A stretch of DNA of 64,000 nt, taken from Ianthella basta (Eukaryota; Porifera; Demospongiae; Verongiida; Ianthellidae). Numbering within the stretch: position 1 is the stretch's first letter; each line of letters opens with the position of its first letter. The translations under genes were made by a program, and so were the position numbers. The notes under the pieces are model-generated. The model was not told the DNA's origin. It saw nothing but the letters and a program-made list of their open reading frames with translations, and did no database searches. Below are positions 31,087 through 42,570 of this stretch, piece after piece. The DNA is taken from contig OZ025875.1 in assembly GCA_964019415.1 (NCBI GenBank), forward strand, positions 7,834,306-7,898,305, written 5' to 3'.

Positions 31087-32735
31087 GTACATACATAGAG
31101 GGTAACTGTACATACATAGAGGGTAACTGTACATACATAGAGGGTAACTGTACATACATAGAGGGTAACTGTACATACATAGAGGGTAACTGTACATACA
31201 TAGAGGGTAACTGTACATACATAGAGGGTAACTGTACATACATAGAGGGTAACTGTACATACATAGAGGGCAACTGTACATACATAGAGGGTAACTGTAT
31301 ATACATAGAGGGCAACTGTATATACATAGAGGGCAACTGTACATACATAGAGGGTAACTGTATATACATAGAGGGCAACTGTACATACATAGAGGGCAAC
31401 TGTACATACATAGAGGGTAACTGTACATACATAGAGGGTAACTGTACATACATAGAGGGCAACTGTATATACATAGAGGGTAACTGTATATACATAGAGG
31501 GTAACTGTATATACATAGAGGGCAACTGTATATACATAGAGGGCAACTGTATATACATAGAGGGTAACTGTACATACATAGAGGGCAACTGTACATACAT
31601 AGAGGGCAACTGTACATACATAGAGGGCAACTGTACATACATAGAGGGCAACTGTACATACATAGAGGGCAACTGTACATACATAGAGGGTAACTGTATA
31701 TACATAGAGGGCAACTGTACATACATAGAGGGCAACTGTACATACATAGAGGGCAACTGTACATACATAGAGGGCAACTGTACATACATAGAGGGTAACT
31801 GTACATACATAGAGGGTAACTGTACATACATAGAGGGTAACTGTACATACATAGAGGGCAACTGTACATACATAGAGGGTAACTGTACATACATAGAGGG
31901 CAACTGTACATACATAGAGGGTAACTGTACATACATAGAGGGCAACTGTACATACATAGAGGGCAACTGTACATACATAGAGGGTAACTGTACATACATA
32001 GAGGGCAACTGTACATACATAGAGGGTAACTGTACATACATAGAGGGTAACTGTACATACATAGAGGGCAACTGTACATACATAGAGGGCAACTGTACAT
32101 ACATAGAGGGTAACTGTACATACATAGAGGGTAACTGTACATACATAGAGGGTAACTGTACATACATAGAGGGTAACTGTACATACATAGAGGGCAACTG
32201 TACATACATAGAGGGTAACTGTACATACATAGAGGGCAACTGTACATACATAGAGGGTAACTGTACATACATAGAGGGTAACTGTACATACATAGAGGGT
32301 AACTGTACATACATAGAGGGCAACTGTACATACATAGAGGGCAACTGTACATACATAGAGGGTAACTGTACATACATAGAGGGTAACTGTACATACATAG
32401 AGGGCAACTGTACATACATAGAGGGCAACTGTATATACATAGAGGGCAACTGTACATACATAGAGGGCAACTGTACATACATAGAGGGCAACTGTACATA
32501 CATAGAGGGCAACTGTACATACATAGAGGGCAACTGTACATACATAGAGGGCAACTGTATATACATAGAGGGCAACTGTACATACATAGAGGGTAACTGT
32601 ACATACATAGAGGGTAACTGTACATACATAGAGGGTAACTGTACATACATAGAGGGCAACTGTACATACATAGAGGGCAACTGTACATACATAGAGGGCA
32701 ACTGTACATACATAGAGGGCAACTGTATATACATA
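31087..32735. repeat. 21-bp minisatellite, about 78 copies
   Basis: The unit tacatacatagagggYaactg (Y is C or T) repeats over about 1.65 kb with two main variable positions (ggtaac/ggcaac and tacatacat/tatatacat). The same place after B, C, E and G has one or two units, so the array expanded only in the D-E spacer. The unit is 21 bp and lacks stops in several frames. Large open frames of 550-590 codons therefore run through it on both strands, encoding only 7-residue repeats; these are not credible genes. Confidence 0.95.
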
Positions 32736-33464
32736 ACACTGAAACTGCATTAAGTGTTCATTAACAAAGTGGATTTGTGAAATGAAAGTCCTATTTTGAT
32801 ATAAAAACAAAGTCTCAATATTTTTGATCACATGCAGCAAAGTGAACACATACAAGTGGACACATATCAGTGAGTGAGGTTTCCCATTTCATGGCTTCCT
32901 ATGTGGGAGCAGATAGTCCCACAATAACATGTCTGGCCACATACTGGTGGTCTGTGTTGTACTCCAAGTCACTGTCAAAATGTTGCACTGTTGGTAAATA
33001 ACAGTCTGACATGTACAAACACACACAGTGTACCGGCCCCAACATACATAACGCACTTGAGTGTATCAGCTCATGATCAGTAGACCACACTTGCACAAAT
33101 ACCGTCAGTAATGTGTTTATGAAAGACAATAGTGGAATTGCCTTTCCCTTCACTCAGCATGTGTCGCTAAATGCCTAATATGTAAGTAGCTACCCTATAG
33201 CTAGCTACCAGTAACATATTATCAACACCTACAGACGCTTGGTAGACAAGATGACAATGCACAGTCGTGCTAGTTTGGCAAGCCAACCCCTTTATTGAGG
33301 ACATAGTCTTGTCTGGTCTGTGTTTGGGAGCAACCACACTGCGCCATTTTATCATTAGCTCAAAATAATAATTTCTGTAGACAGGCAGACGTATAGCCAT
33401 AAAGGTATGATAGTTTTTCCTGTAACTAATTAGATTAGCCAATTGTTATATTGTTGAGAAGTCC
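32736..33464. other. Intergenic D-E, copy of the repeated spacer
   Basis: Same order of segments as 16980-17427 and 21720-22427. No gene recognised. Confidence 0.5.
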
Positions 33465-33652
33465 TACCGCGCGCCCGGAGGAGTAACCGTGCGTAACTAG
33501 AGCTCTTCGATACTATAAAGTCTGTTGCTATTTCCTTTGAGGGGACGAGTTCGCGCACCTAGCTACAACCTCGCGCTCATAGGTGCTTCAGGAGCTACAG
33601 TACGCGTCCATACGTACCACAGGTAGCTACACCGCTTGGTCAAGGACTCAAG
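33465..33652 (+). promoter_or_regulatory. Conserved promoter/5' leader block upstream of locus E
   Basis: Close copy of the block at 17428, ending ggactcaag before a gtaggt donor. It is retained although locus E lacks its ectodomain exons. Confidence 0.5.
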
Positions 33653-34065
33653 GTAGGTACAGTGTACGTAGCTACCACGACAATAGTGCCGCCATTGATC
33701 ATGACTAAAGCTGCGTGTCTAGCTGGAGTGCCACCTAGTGAACATCGCCCATCGCAAACTTAGTTTCGCGCGCAGGCCTTGCCCCTTCAACTGCCAGCAA
33801 GTAAGGAGGAAGGGGCTGCGCGCGAGAGACTATCACATGCTTAGATCTCTACTTCCACTGCATACTATATAGTTGTTGTGTGCCGCCAGACATACATGTA
33901 CTCTGTATATATTTAAGGGTTCATTAACAAAATGGATTTGTAAATGAAAGTCCTATTTTGATATAAACAAAGTCTCAATCTTTTGATCACATGCAGCAAA
34001 AGTGGACACATATGATCAGCGAGTGAGGATTCCCTTTTCATAGCTTCCTATGTGGGGGCAGATAG

Positions 34066-34174
34066 ATTACTGACGTTTCGGCCACAATTCTTTGGCCTTC
34101 AGCAGAGTAACACTGATGAAGTGTGTGTGTTACTCTGATGAAGGCCAAAGAATTGTGGCCGAAACGTCAGTAAT
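34066..34174. ncRNA. Inverted pair of hammerhead-ribozyme-like motifs (locus E)
   Basis: Same structure as at 18028-18138. Here the plus-strand copy (34127-34174) has the full set: CTGATGA (34135), GGCC stem, GAAAC (34161), GTC, and stem I flanks GTTACT/AGTAAT. The minus-strand copy has CTGCTGA, a core mutation. Between loci C and E, different arms keep the intact core. Confidence 0.45.
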
Positions 34175-36336
34175 CCTTTTTGAATTATTGCATGGTTGGA
34201 ATCGAGTGAACATTGACTACATGACTAATAACTGCCAACCGAGAATCTCACTTCGCGATTACTGTTGTTCTAGTAAGTGTCACTATTGGTTTTGTCTTGC
34301 TGTGGTAATGTGTGATTGCGTCCTTCCTCTGCAGACACCTCCAACTTATGACACTGCCTATCAGGAGGCTCCTTTGTTTGTCCCTACCATGGTGAGGTCA
34401 TTGGGTCAGTGGGTGGATTGGAACAGTATTGGCACCATTTGTATCATAAGAATTAGCTACCTACGTATGTACAGTATACTGAGACTGCATGCACAACTAA
34501 TGTGCTTGTGCAATAATTAAATGGTGGCCATTTTCTAATACTGGCCATGTTTAACAGATATATCATTCTTCTGAGATCTTTGAGAATAATAATGCACCAC
34601 ATTTGATTACTGGTAATCTTTATATAGACCTTTATGTGGTGCAAGTCTCATACTACTACATACCTTTTCCATAAGTTTTGGGTTTTGTATTGTGTTCAAT
34701 TATATGTGTATGTTGTAATACTGTGGACATAACATATGTATCCTGAAAATACCAGCTAAACAGAAATAAGACAAGCCCTGAGCTAAAACACCTACATAAC
34801 AGCATGCAGTCAAATTGCTGAACTATTTCATCAGAAAGCCCGGAGGAATGATACCCAATGTGAGCAAAATCTAGACAATTTTGAACCTTTTACCATAAAA
34901 TTAAAACATGTACACCTGTGATTCATCATTACTAGGTGTCATCAGCATTCTTTGAATACCTGCATAAATTAATGTCTCTGCAGAATGAACGAGCTCAATA
35001 CACAAACACTGAAGGACTGCCAGACCACTATGCAATGCCTGAGAGGAACGTGGAGGTGAGAGATCACATGACAATCATGTGACTAATACTCTTGTGGTTC
35101 ATACAGTTACTGCACACAAATTGTGACTAGTATCACATGACTGTCACATGACCTGTTTCACATGCTCATCACATGCAGGGGTCCCAGTGCTGTGAGTTCC
35201 CCAGCACTGAGTCAGAACACTACTGGTGTCCAGCAGACAACGAGGCTGACCTCTACCGACAACTCTCCCAACACAAGTACCAAGAGATCCCTCGCTCCAC
35301 TGTGATCCAAGGTGGCCAGATAGGGGAGGGGGAGTTTGGTGTGGTGTGCCGTGGGGAGTGGCAGAACAAGGCCGGGGTGGTGCAGCAAGTGGCCGTAAAG
35401 ACACTCCACAGCGAAGGTGACAAGGTGAAGTTCCTCCAGGAGGCTGCAGCGATGGGCCAGTTCAACCACCCCCATGTGGCCCGGCTGTTTGGTGTGGTGA
35501 CAGTGGGCAAACCTGTGAGCACTACCGGATGTGATATTACATTTCATTATATGTGTCACTATTGTGAAAGCATATCAGAACTCATCACTTCCTGGAGGAC
35601 GTGACATCACATTGCGTCACTTCCACATACCAACTAAAGTTGTCTCTACCTCCCTCCCCCCTCAGCCCTTCTAAGCATCCCAACCTCACCTCCCTCCTGC
35701 TCAAGTTCTCCCGCCAGATTGCAGATGGAATGGCTCAACTCTCCAAGAAGGAGTTCATCCACAGGGACCTTGCTGCCAGGAACATCCTTCTGGACCGACA
35801 GCTCAACTGCAAGGTGCGGTCTTCAATGCTGAACATAGTCTTGCATAGCCCAGACTGCTTCTCCCCTCCATTTTATATATTCTGATGTCATCTGTCTATT
35901 GTGCAACAGCAGCAATGGAAGAAAGGGTCTTGGCTATGCGAAACTACACATGTATTTAGTGCTTTTTGTTTGTTGTTGCACCTTGACCTATGACCCCTTT
36001 GATGTGGTACATACTTGGTCTTTGATGTATATACGTAGATCATCTGCCTCGTTCATAGTTAATCATATTTGTGAATGGAAACTACTTGCAATTTTGCTCC
36101 CAGATTTTCATGACACCACTTGTCGCCTTCCTACCTAGATTGCTGGCTTTGGTATGTCCCGTGATCTCACCAATGAGTACTACCTCTCACAAGGTGGGCG
36201 TATCCCTCTCAAGTGGACCGCCCCCGAGGCCCTCCTCTACCATAGGTACTCCACCGGCAGTGACGTGTGGAGCTATGGGATGGTCCTGTTTGAGATATGG
36301 TCACTGGGACACAAGCCCTTTGAGGAAGAGACAGCT

Positions 36337-36620
36337 GAACAGGTAGGAGGGGCTTACTGAACAGGTGGGAGGGGCTTGCTGAACAGGTGGTAGGGGCTTA
36401 CTGAACAGGTGGGAAGGGCTTGCTGAACAGGTGGGAGGGGCTTACTGAACAGGTGGTAGGGGCTTACTGAACAGGTGGGAAGGGCTTACTGAACAGGTGG
36501 GAGGGGCTTGCTGAACAGGTGGGAGGGGCTTGCTGAACAGGTGGGAGGGGCTTACTGAACAGGTGGGAGGGGCTTACTGAACAGGTGGGAGGAGCTTACT
36601 GAACAGGTGGGGCTTGCTGT
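36337..36620 (+). repeat. 22-bp splice-donor minisatellite (locus E), longest copy
   Basis: About thirteen units start at the donor of the exon ending at 36342 (here gtagga). Several units carry tagggg or gaaggg variants. Confidence 0.85.
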
Positions 36621-36974
36621 TCTAACTATGGTAACAAGCAGTAGTCATTGTTTCGACTAGTCTAGAACGCTAGACCATCTCTACCTAGCCCCTTCTGTTC
36701 TGGGTACTTCTCGCTTTCTCTTGCGGACATGTCCCCGGGTGGAGAGAGCCTAGTCTCCTGGACTATAAGTGTCAGTAGTCCTTTCATTGTGGACAGCATG
36801 GCATTGTACTTCTGATGCTTAGCATGTAGTGTGATGATTTGCACTGGTTGCGTTGTTACCTATGTACCTTTCCTTCCTGTCCATCCAGCTTGTGGAAATG
36901 TTCAGTACTACAAATGGATACTGTCAATCTCCTCCCCCTGGCTGTCCAATAGAAGTGTATGCAGTGATGGTGGA

Positions 36975-37150
36975 TTGCTGGTGAGGGGAGGGTGTGAGGG
37001 GAGGGTGTGAGGGGAGGGTGTGAGGGGAGGGGTGTGAGGGGTGGGTGTGAGGGGAGGGTGTGAGGGGAGGGGTGTGAGGGGTGGGTGTGAAGGGATGGTG
37101 TGAGGGGAGGGTGTGAGGGAAGGGCGTGAGGGGAGGGTGCGAAGGAAGGA
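36975..37150 (+). repeat. G-rich donor-derived repeat (locus E)
   Basis: An extended gtgaggggagggt array begins at the donor after 36980. It has a higher-order duplication with ggggtgtgaggggtgggtgt segments. Confidence 0.8.
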
Positions 37151-37479
37151 TTTGAATGTGATGGTACAATGGGCTATGTTGGGGATGGTGGAAGTGAGGA
37201 TAGATCAGTTTGTGTGTATAGTAGGTGTGGTCCTGTAGGAGGAGGGAGCTGATGATGATCAGGTGTCTCTGTACCTGTTGCCATAGGAACCCAAATCATC
37301 GCAAACGTCCCCGCTTTGGTGAAGTGTTTGCCTCTCTCAGCAGACCAGAAACGGTTTTGACTTCCTTTGGAGGGGATTTGGAATCAGTCCCACCCACTGC
37401 CCTAGTGCTGGGGTCACCGTTGGATGCTGCAAAGAACCTGTACCTTGACCTTCAGCACACCTACACAAAGAAGATGTAA

Positions 37480-38294
37480 CTAAACGTGTGTTTGTGTAAT
37501 GGAAAGAATCAACATGAATGAACTTTGTCAGTTGTACAATCTGCTCTAACTCCCTGTATGTAACTGTTGCATGCAGTCCATCTGTAACATCCACAGTGCT
37601 TTTTATTAATATATCATGGCACTGTGTAATGTTCACTAAGGTCTGTACTTCTATATACACGTAACATTACTGTGTGTTACGTGTACGTATATATTATGTA
37701 TAATGTATTGGCCTGGCCCATAATGGTGGCCTAACGTTAACATTTGTTATGGGAGTGTACATACATAGAGGGCAACTGTACATACATGTACTCTGTATAC
37801 ACATAACACTGAAACTGCATTAAGCGTTCATTAACAAAGTGGATTTGTGAAATGAAAGTCCTATTTTGATATAAAAACAAAGTCTCAATATTTTTTTGAT
37901 CACATGCAGCAAAATGAACACATACAAGTGGACACATATCAGTGAGTGAGGTTTCCCATTTCATGGCTTCCTATGTGGGGGCAGATAGTCTCACAGTGAC
38001 ATGTCTGGCCACATACTGGTGGTCTGTGTTGTACTCCAAGTCACTGTCAAAGTGTTACATTGTTGGCAAATAACAGTCTGACATGTACAGACACACACAG
38101 TGTACCGGCCCCAACATGCATAACGCACTTGAGTGTATCAGCTCATGATCAGTAAACCACACTTGCACAAATACGGTCAGTAATGTGTTTATGAAAGATA
38201 ATAGTGGACTCGCCTTTCCCTTCACTCAGCATGTGTCACCAAATGCCTAATAAGTAAGTAGCTACCCTATAGCTAGCTACCAGTAACATATTAT
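37480..38294. other. Intergenic E-F, copy of the repeated spacer
   Basis: Repeated spacer up to accagtaacatatta, where the retrotransposon begins. No gene recognised. Confidence 0.5.
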
Positions 38295-39829
38295 GTGTTA
38301 TATTATGAAGTGTGGACGAGTATCGTCCCATTTCTATTTTGCCTGTTGTGGCCAAGGTATTTGAATCCCTGGTCCACACCCAAGTCTATGGTTACCTCAA
38401 ACATCATGACATCCTGCATGAATCTCAGTCTGGGTTCAGACCAAAGCATAGCACGCAGGATGCCCTTCTGAAAACTGTGGATGATTGGAGGCAGAGTCTT
38501 GACAGGAACGAGATTGTGGGATCGGTATTTATTGATTTAAGCAAAGCTTTTGACTCTGTATGCCACACACTACTGTTGGGGAAGCTTGCACGGTATGGGT
38601 TTGGAGGGGACTCAGTTCTTTGGTTCCAAGACTATCTTCTTGGTAGGAGGCAGAGAGTTGTCATTGGTGGAGAGGCATCAGAGTGGACTGATGTGTCTGC
38701 AGGAGTTCCACAAGGATCCATCCTTGGACCACTCCTCTTTAGTGTATTTGTGAACGACCTGCCATCAGCCCTACACAAATGCAAAGTTATGATGTATGCT
38801 GATGACACCACAGTATACTACTCTCATCTGAATTGCCTGGAAGTACAGGATGTGCTTACAGAGGAATTACACCACCTGTCATCATGGATCTCTAGGAACG
38901 GCCTAAGAATGAATCTGAGGAAAACACAGTTCATGTGTTTATCCAGAAAGGGCCGGGAGAAGGAAGCCATGAAGTTGGAGGTTCAGGTGGACAATCAGGT
39001 GCTAGAAAGGCACGATGCTGTTAAGTACCTGGGTGTTATTGTTGACAAACAGCTAAATTGGAGGAGGCACATTGAGTCAGTCAGGAGGAAGTGTCTGTCT
39101 GCCTTGGCAGTACTTTACAGGGTCAAACGCGCACTGCCTCCCAGGCTGAGGAAACTCCTTTACCAGTCGATCGTGCTCCCACACCTGGATTATTGTGCAG
39201 TTGTTTGGACTGAATGTTCGAGGGAAGATGCCACAACTTTGGAGCGTGTGCAGAAGAGAGGCATGAGATTTATTTTAGATGAAGATTATGGCTGTCCGTC
39301 TGCAAGCATGAGGTTGAGGCTGGGCTGGATGACCCTTCACAACAGAAGGAGGATGCAGAGGGTGGTGTGCACCAGAAGATGCTTAAGAGGTATGGGACCG
39401 AACTATATGAAGAGAATGTTTGCAACGAATGAGAGCCTTGGGCTGCGGAGTGCAAGAAGGCCAAATGATCTGCATTTGAAACCATGCAAGACCAATTGGC
39501 TGAGCAGGTCCTTTGCTTACTGTGCAGGGCAGGATTGGAACAGTCTACCTTTGTCAATCAGAGATGCAAGTGACACTACTTTTAAATCAGCCTTAAAGCA
39601 ATATTTCATTGACCATGACCTTGGATTGAACCATTGAATTATGTTATGACAATGCAATTTATCACAATTCAGTAACAGTATATTATTTCATGTTCTCCCT
39701 GTTGTCTATGTTTCATGTTTTCCCTGTTGCCTTTATCCTACTGTATCTTGTTGGGTCCCCCATTCACACCAGCCTTGTGCTGAAGGGGTAACCTTAATAA
39801 ATACAATACAATACAATACAATATTATCA
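38290..39829 (+). mobile_element. 5'-truncated non-LTR retrotransposon with short target duplication
   Basis: It interrupts the spacer string accagtaacatattatcaaca, which is continuous at 33209 and 54067. The interruption follows atatta, which reappears after the (ATACA)n tail near 39820, so the target duplication is about 6 bp. The 3' end carries aataaatacaatacaatac. A simple-repeat tail and missing 5' end fit target-primed reverse transcription (CR1/Jockey-like); the clade is inferred. Confidence 0.85.
38312..39637 (+). CDS. Reverse transcriptase of non-LTR retrotransposon (N-truncated)
   Basis: The 441-codon frame carries RT domain motifs in order: YRPISILPVVAKVFE (block 1), GFRPKHST, FIDLSKAFDSV (first catalytic Asp), GVPQGSILGPLLF, and MMYADDTTVYY with the YADD catalytic pair. 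Then come YLGVIVD and a C-terminal region with RVQKRGMRFI, as in non-LTR elements. The endonuclease and the start of the RT are missing, so it cannot mobilise itself. The frame has no stop, suggesting a recent insertion. The displayed first Met is simply the first one in the remnant. Confidence 0.9.
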   Translation: MDEYRPISILPVVAKVFESLVHTQVYGYLKHHDILHESQSGFRPKHSTQDALLKTVDDWRQSLDRNEIVGSVFIDLSKAFDSVCHTLLLGKLARYGFGGDSVLWFQDYLLGRRQRVVIGGEASEWTDVSAGVPQGSILGPLLFSVFVNDLPSALHKCKVMMYADDTTVYYSHLNCLEVQDVLTEELHHLSSWISRNGLRMNLRKTQFMCLSRKGREKEAMKLEVQVDNQVLERHDAVKYLGVIVDKQLNWRRHIESVRRKCLSALAVLYRVKRALPPRLRKLLYQSIVLPHLDYCAVVWTECSREDATTLERVQKRGMRFILDEDYGCPSASMRLRLGWMTLHNRRRMQRVVCTRRCLRGMGPNYMKRMFATNESLGLRSARRPNDLHLKPCKTNWLSRSFAYCAGQDWNSLPLSIRDASDTTFKSALKQYFIDHDLGLNH

Positions 39830-39927
39830 ACACCTACAGATGGTCGGTATATAGAAAAGATGACAATGCAAGCCAACCCCTTTATTGAGGACATAGTCTA
39901 GTCTGGTCTGTGTTTGGGAGCAACCAC

Positions 39928-40652
39928 ACAAGGACTAGTTATAACTGACTTGTTACGATTCAAACAGCAGGGATTAGCGCTTGAATTCGTTCGCTGTCGA
40001 ATGAATTTACAGAACGAACCTGACAGAAGTAACTATAGAAACCAGAGAACGCGATTTTCTCGAAGCACAAGGCGAAAGGCGAGAAGCGTCGCAAGAAAAA
40101 GGCTGTCAGCGGCCTCTCGTACTGAATAAAACGTCGGCGCCGCTTGAGTCGGCACTAGGGCATATGATTAGAAGTCCTGCAAGCAGCGTATGAAGGGAGA
40201 ACTTTCTTTTTAGAGAGTGTACTAGGATTTAAACGACTGGAGAACTTGGGAATGGCAATACCTACCTTCAATTCATCCATAAAGTGAACTTGGAAACGGG
40301 AATGTTGGTTTCTCTATCACTAAAGACATTACATGCACAATTACATGTCACTGCCATAAAAATACACGTGTGCTAGGCATACATTTATGTTAATGACCAT
40401 GCTTCCAAGTGCCAAGCACTCATCATTTCAGAGCCAATGTTCATGAGAAAGTTCACAAGGTGATGAATATCAAAGGCATTTTGCTAAAGCAGTAAACAAA
40501 ACGTTTGTTTAAGGGTGGAAAGTGATTGGGTGAACCAATAAGAGCCCCCCTTGACGCAGTGTGTTGTGAGGTGTGAAAGCGTAAACAGTGGCGTTATGCG
40601 AAATTAGACCATTGCAGCTTGCTTTGATGTATGGCTTCCTCATATAACAACG
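39928..40652. mobile_element. ~720-bp insertion in the spacer upstream of gene F
   Basis: The spacer string caaccacacaacgccatttta (continuous at 54190) is split after ccacaca and resumes at cgccatttta near 40650. The inserted DNA has no recognisable TIR or tail. A short basic frame inside (39914-40129, rich in Arg/Lys/Ser) starts on GTG and resembles nothing I know. Confidence 0.45.
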
Positions 40653-40774
40653 CCATTTTATCATTAGCTCAAAATAATAGTTTCTGTAGACAGGCAGACG
40701 TATAGCCATAAAGGTATAATAGTTTTTCTTGTAACTAATTAGGTTAGCCAAATGTATTTTCTTTTTGGAAGTCC

Positions 40775-40958
40775 CACCGTGCGCCCGCAGGAGTAGCCGT
40801 GCGTAACTAGAGCTCTTCGATACTGAAGTCAGTAGCTATTTCCTGCGAGGAAACGAGTTCGGACCTAGCTACAACCTCGGGCTCATAGGTGCTTCAGGAG
40901 CTACAGTACTCGTCCATACGTACCACAGTTAGCTACACTGCTTGGTCAAGGACTCAAG
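40775..40958 (+). promoter_or_regulatory. Conserved promoter/5' leader block upstream of gene F
   Basis: Copy of the block at 17428. The TATA-like stretch is weaker here (cgatactgaagtc). It ends gactcaag before a gtaggt donor. Confidence 0.45.
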
Positions 40959-41245
40959 GTAGGTACAGTGTACGTAGCTACCACGACAATAGTGCCGCCA
41001 TTGATCATGACTAAAGCTGTGTGTCTAGCTGGAGTGCCACCTAGTGAATATCGCCCATCGCAAACTTAGTTTAGCGCGCAGGCCTTGCCCCTTCAACTGC
41101 CAGCAAGTAAGGAGGAAGGGGCTGCGCGAGAGAGACGTAATATCACATGCTTAGATCTCTACTTCCACTGCACTCTATATAGTTGTAGTGTGCCGCCAGG
41201 GCAGGCGGGCTAGCTACTGACATCTTCATCTCACCATCACAGCTA

Positions 41246-42345
41246 TTTGGGGCGAGCGAAGCGTACCATATATGATACGTACGTACGTAGCATTGCGCAA
41301 TACTTCTTATACTTACCACATAATTATGGTAAGGTTGGGGGCTTTGGGCAATAGTTTTGGGTAGGTGGGTGCCTGGATGCTGTCTCTTCTAGCGGAATCA
41401 GCGGTCTGCAAGGCGGACTTCTAAAGTTTTGGCCAGTTGCCTCTACAAGGACTGCACGGACCAGATGCGAGTGTGCTGCTCCTTTCATATAGTTAAGGTC
41501 TCTTGCGCTTGCTTGCTACAGCCCCCTCTGTGACGGGCTACTTTTGTCTCTTGTACAATTGCAATTATGCAGTCTCTGGTGCCGGCTTTTAGAGTTTCAC
41601 ACCTTACTCTTCTGCTGGACAGGTGACTGTCAGGATAGTGAGGGTTAACTGGACGGTGTGGCCATACAAGGACTGTATGGGCCAGGTGGTAGGTGGGTCA
41701 TTGTTTTGATAGTTACGCTCGCTTACTCTTGCTGGCTATTGTATGGTTCACCTATAGGCATAGTCTGAAGGTAGACTCGGAGACTGGAGAGGGGCTGGTG
41801 AGGATTTGGAAAGAAGCCTGAGAGGCAAGGGGCCAGGTAAGCAGCGTGGCAAAGACCTGCTGCTTAGCTGGCTAATTTGCTAGAGTTGCCTGGGCAATAT
41901 TTAGCACACCGCAGCTGCCAGTTCCCGGCTGTTCAGATGTACAGTTGATTTCAGAATGCTTGGCCAAAATGGAAAATGGCAAATGGCGTGACCTCACAGC
42001 AAATGGCAATACTGAACAATAGGTGTGACGTACTAGCAAGCAGCAAAACTAATAGTGACGTCAAGCCGTTTGGCCGTTTTGCCATTTGCCATTTTGGCCA
42101 ACCATTCTGAAATCGGCTATAGTCTCAATCATACCCAGACCCCATCCGTCTGCCGACCGGCTATATTATTATGACAGAATGTGCTACAACTAATTTCTAA
42201 CTAAATTCTGATTGCAATTGTACGCATGTGTGCATGTATGTTCTTGATAATAATAAAAAATAAAACCATTGAGGACAAAAACAAAATAACCTTCAAGCTT
42301 GTCCCCACAATGCCTTGCATTCGACTAGTATAATAAATTAGTTTT
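41246..42345. mobile_element. ~1.1-kb inserted DNA with inverted repeat upstream of gene F
   Basis: The spacer shared with H (caccatcacagctat...) is broken here and resumes near the tgtgaaaggggtcgctagct segment. Within it, 41943-41990 and 42058-42124 are inverted repeats (tttcagaatgcttggccaaa and complement) around a ~70-bp centre. No coding frame recognised. Confidence 0.5.
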
Positions 42346-42570
42346 CATGCAGTGCATATGTGAAAGGGGTCGCTAGCTACATGGGAACATGCATATGTGT
42401 GCACATGTCCTCACTGTGGTAGTTGCTAGCAGGCAGGAACTAGTGATAAAGCATAGTACACAGCTATATGTGTGCCTCAATCCACCTCATAGAGTTAACT
42501 TTTCCACCGTGTTTGCTGCCAGACCAAGCTGTCAGTGCCAACAGTCTACTCACAGTGGTGGCAAGTAGCC

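Larger units (their letters stand above)
34221..37479 (+). pseudogene. Truncated RTK-like pseudogene E (lost kinase exon, GFG)
   Basis: Exons: 34335-34391, 34984-35055, 35179-35514, 35666-35813, 36139-36342, 36889-36980, 37287-37479. Like C it lacks all exons upstream of the third juxtamembrane exon, and an ATG at 34221 opens a frame into it. The 62-nt exon encoding [18 protein letters not shown] in the other copies is deleted with its flanks (breakpoint near 35624). Splicing the neighbours together shifts the frame and reads CCC TTC TAA, a stop within three codons. DFG is GFG (36145-36147). The product, if any, would stop after the kinase N-lobe, with glycine loop and VAVK lysine but no catalytic loop. 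Confidence 0.8.

Noticed and set aside
31087..32735. CRISPR-like array
   Set aside because: Units are contiguous with no spacers, and the context is an intron-rich eukaryotic locus.
31024..32855. Open frames of 550-590 codons on both strands with 7-residue repeats
   Set aside because: They are products of a 21-bp unit without stops. Several overlapping frames are open at once and flanking copies contain only one or two units.
32899..33442. Minus-strand frames in the spacers, shared after B, C, D, E and G (for example at 21886-22086 and 53755-54018)
   Set aside because: They recur because the spacer is duplicated. Indels between copies shift the frames and no domain is visible. An antisense transcript is not excluded.
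39914..40129. Basic 71-codon frame, possible small nuclear or ribosomal-type protein
   Set aside because: Starts on GTG inside an insertion. Arg/Lys richness alone is not evidence of function.
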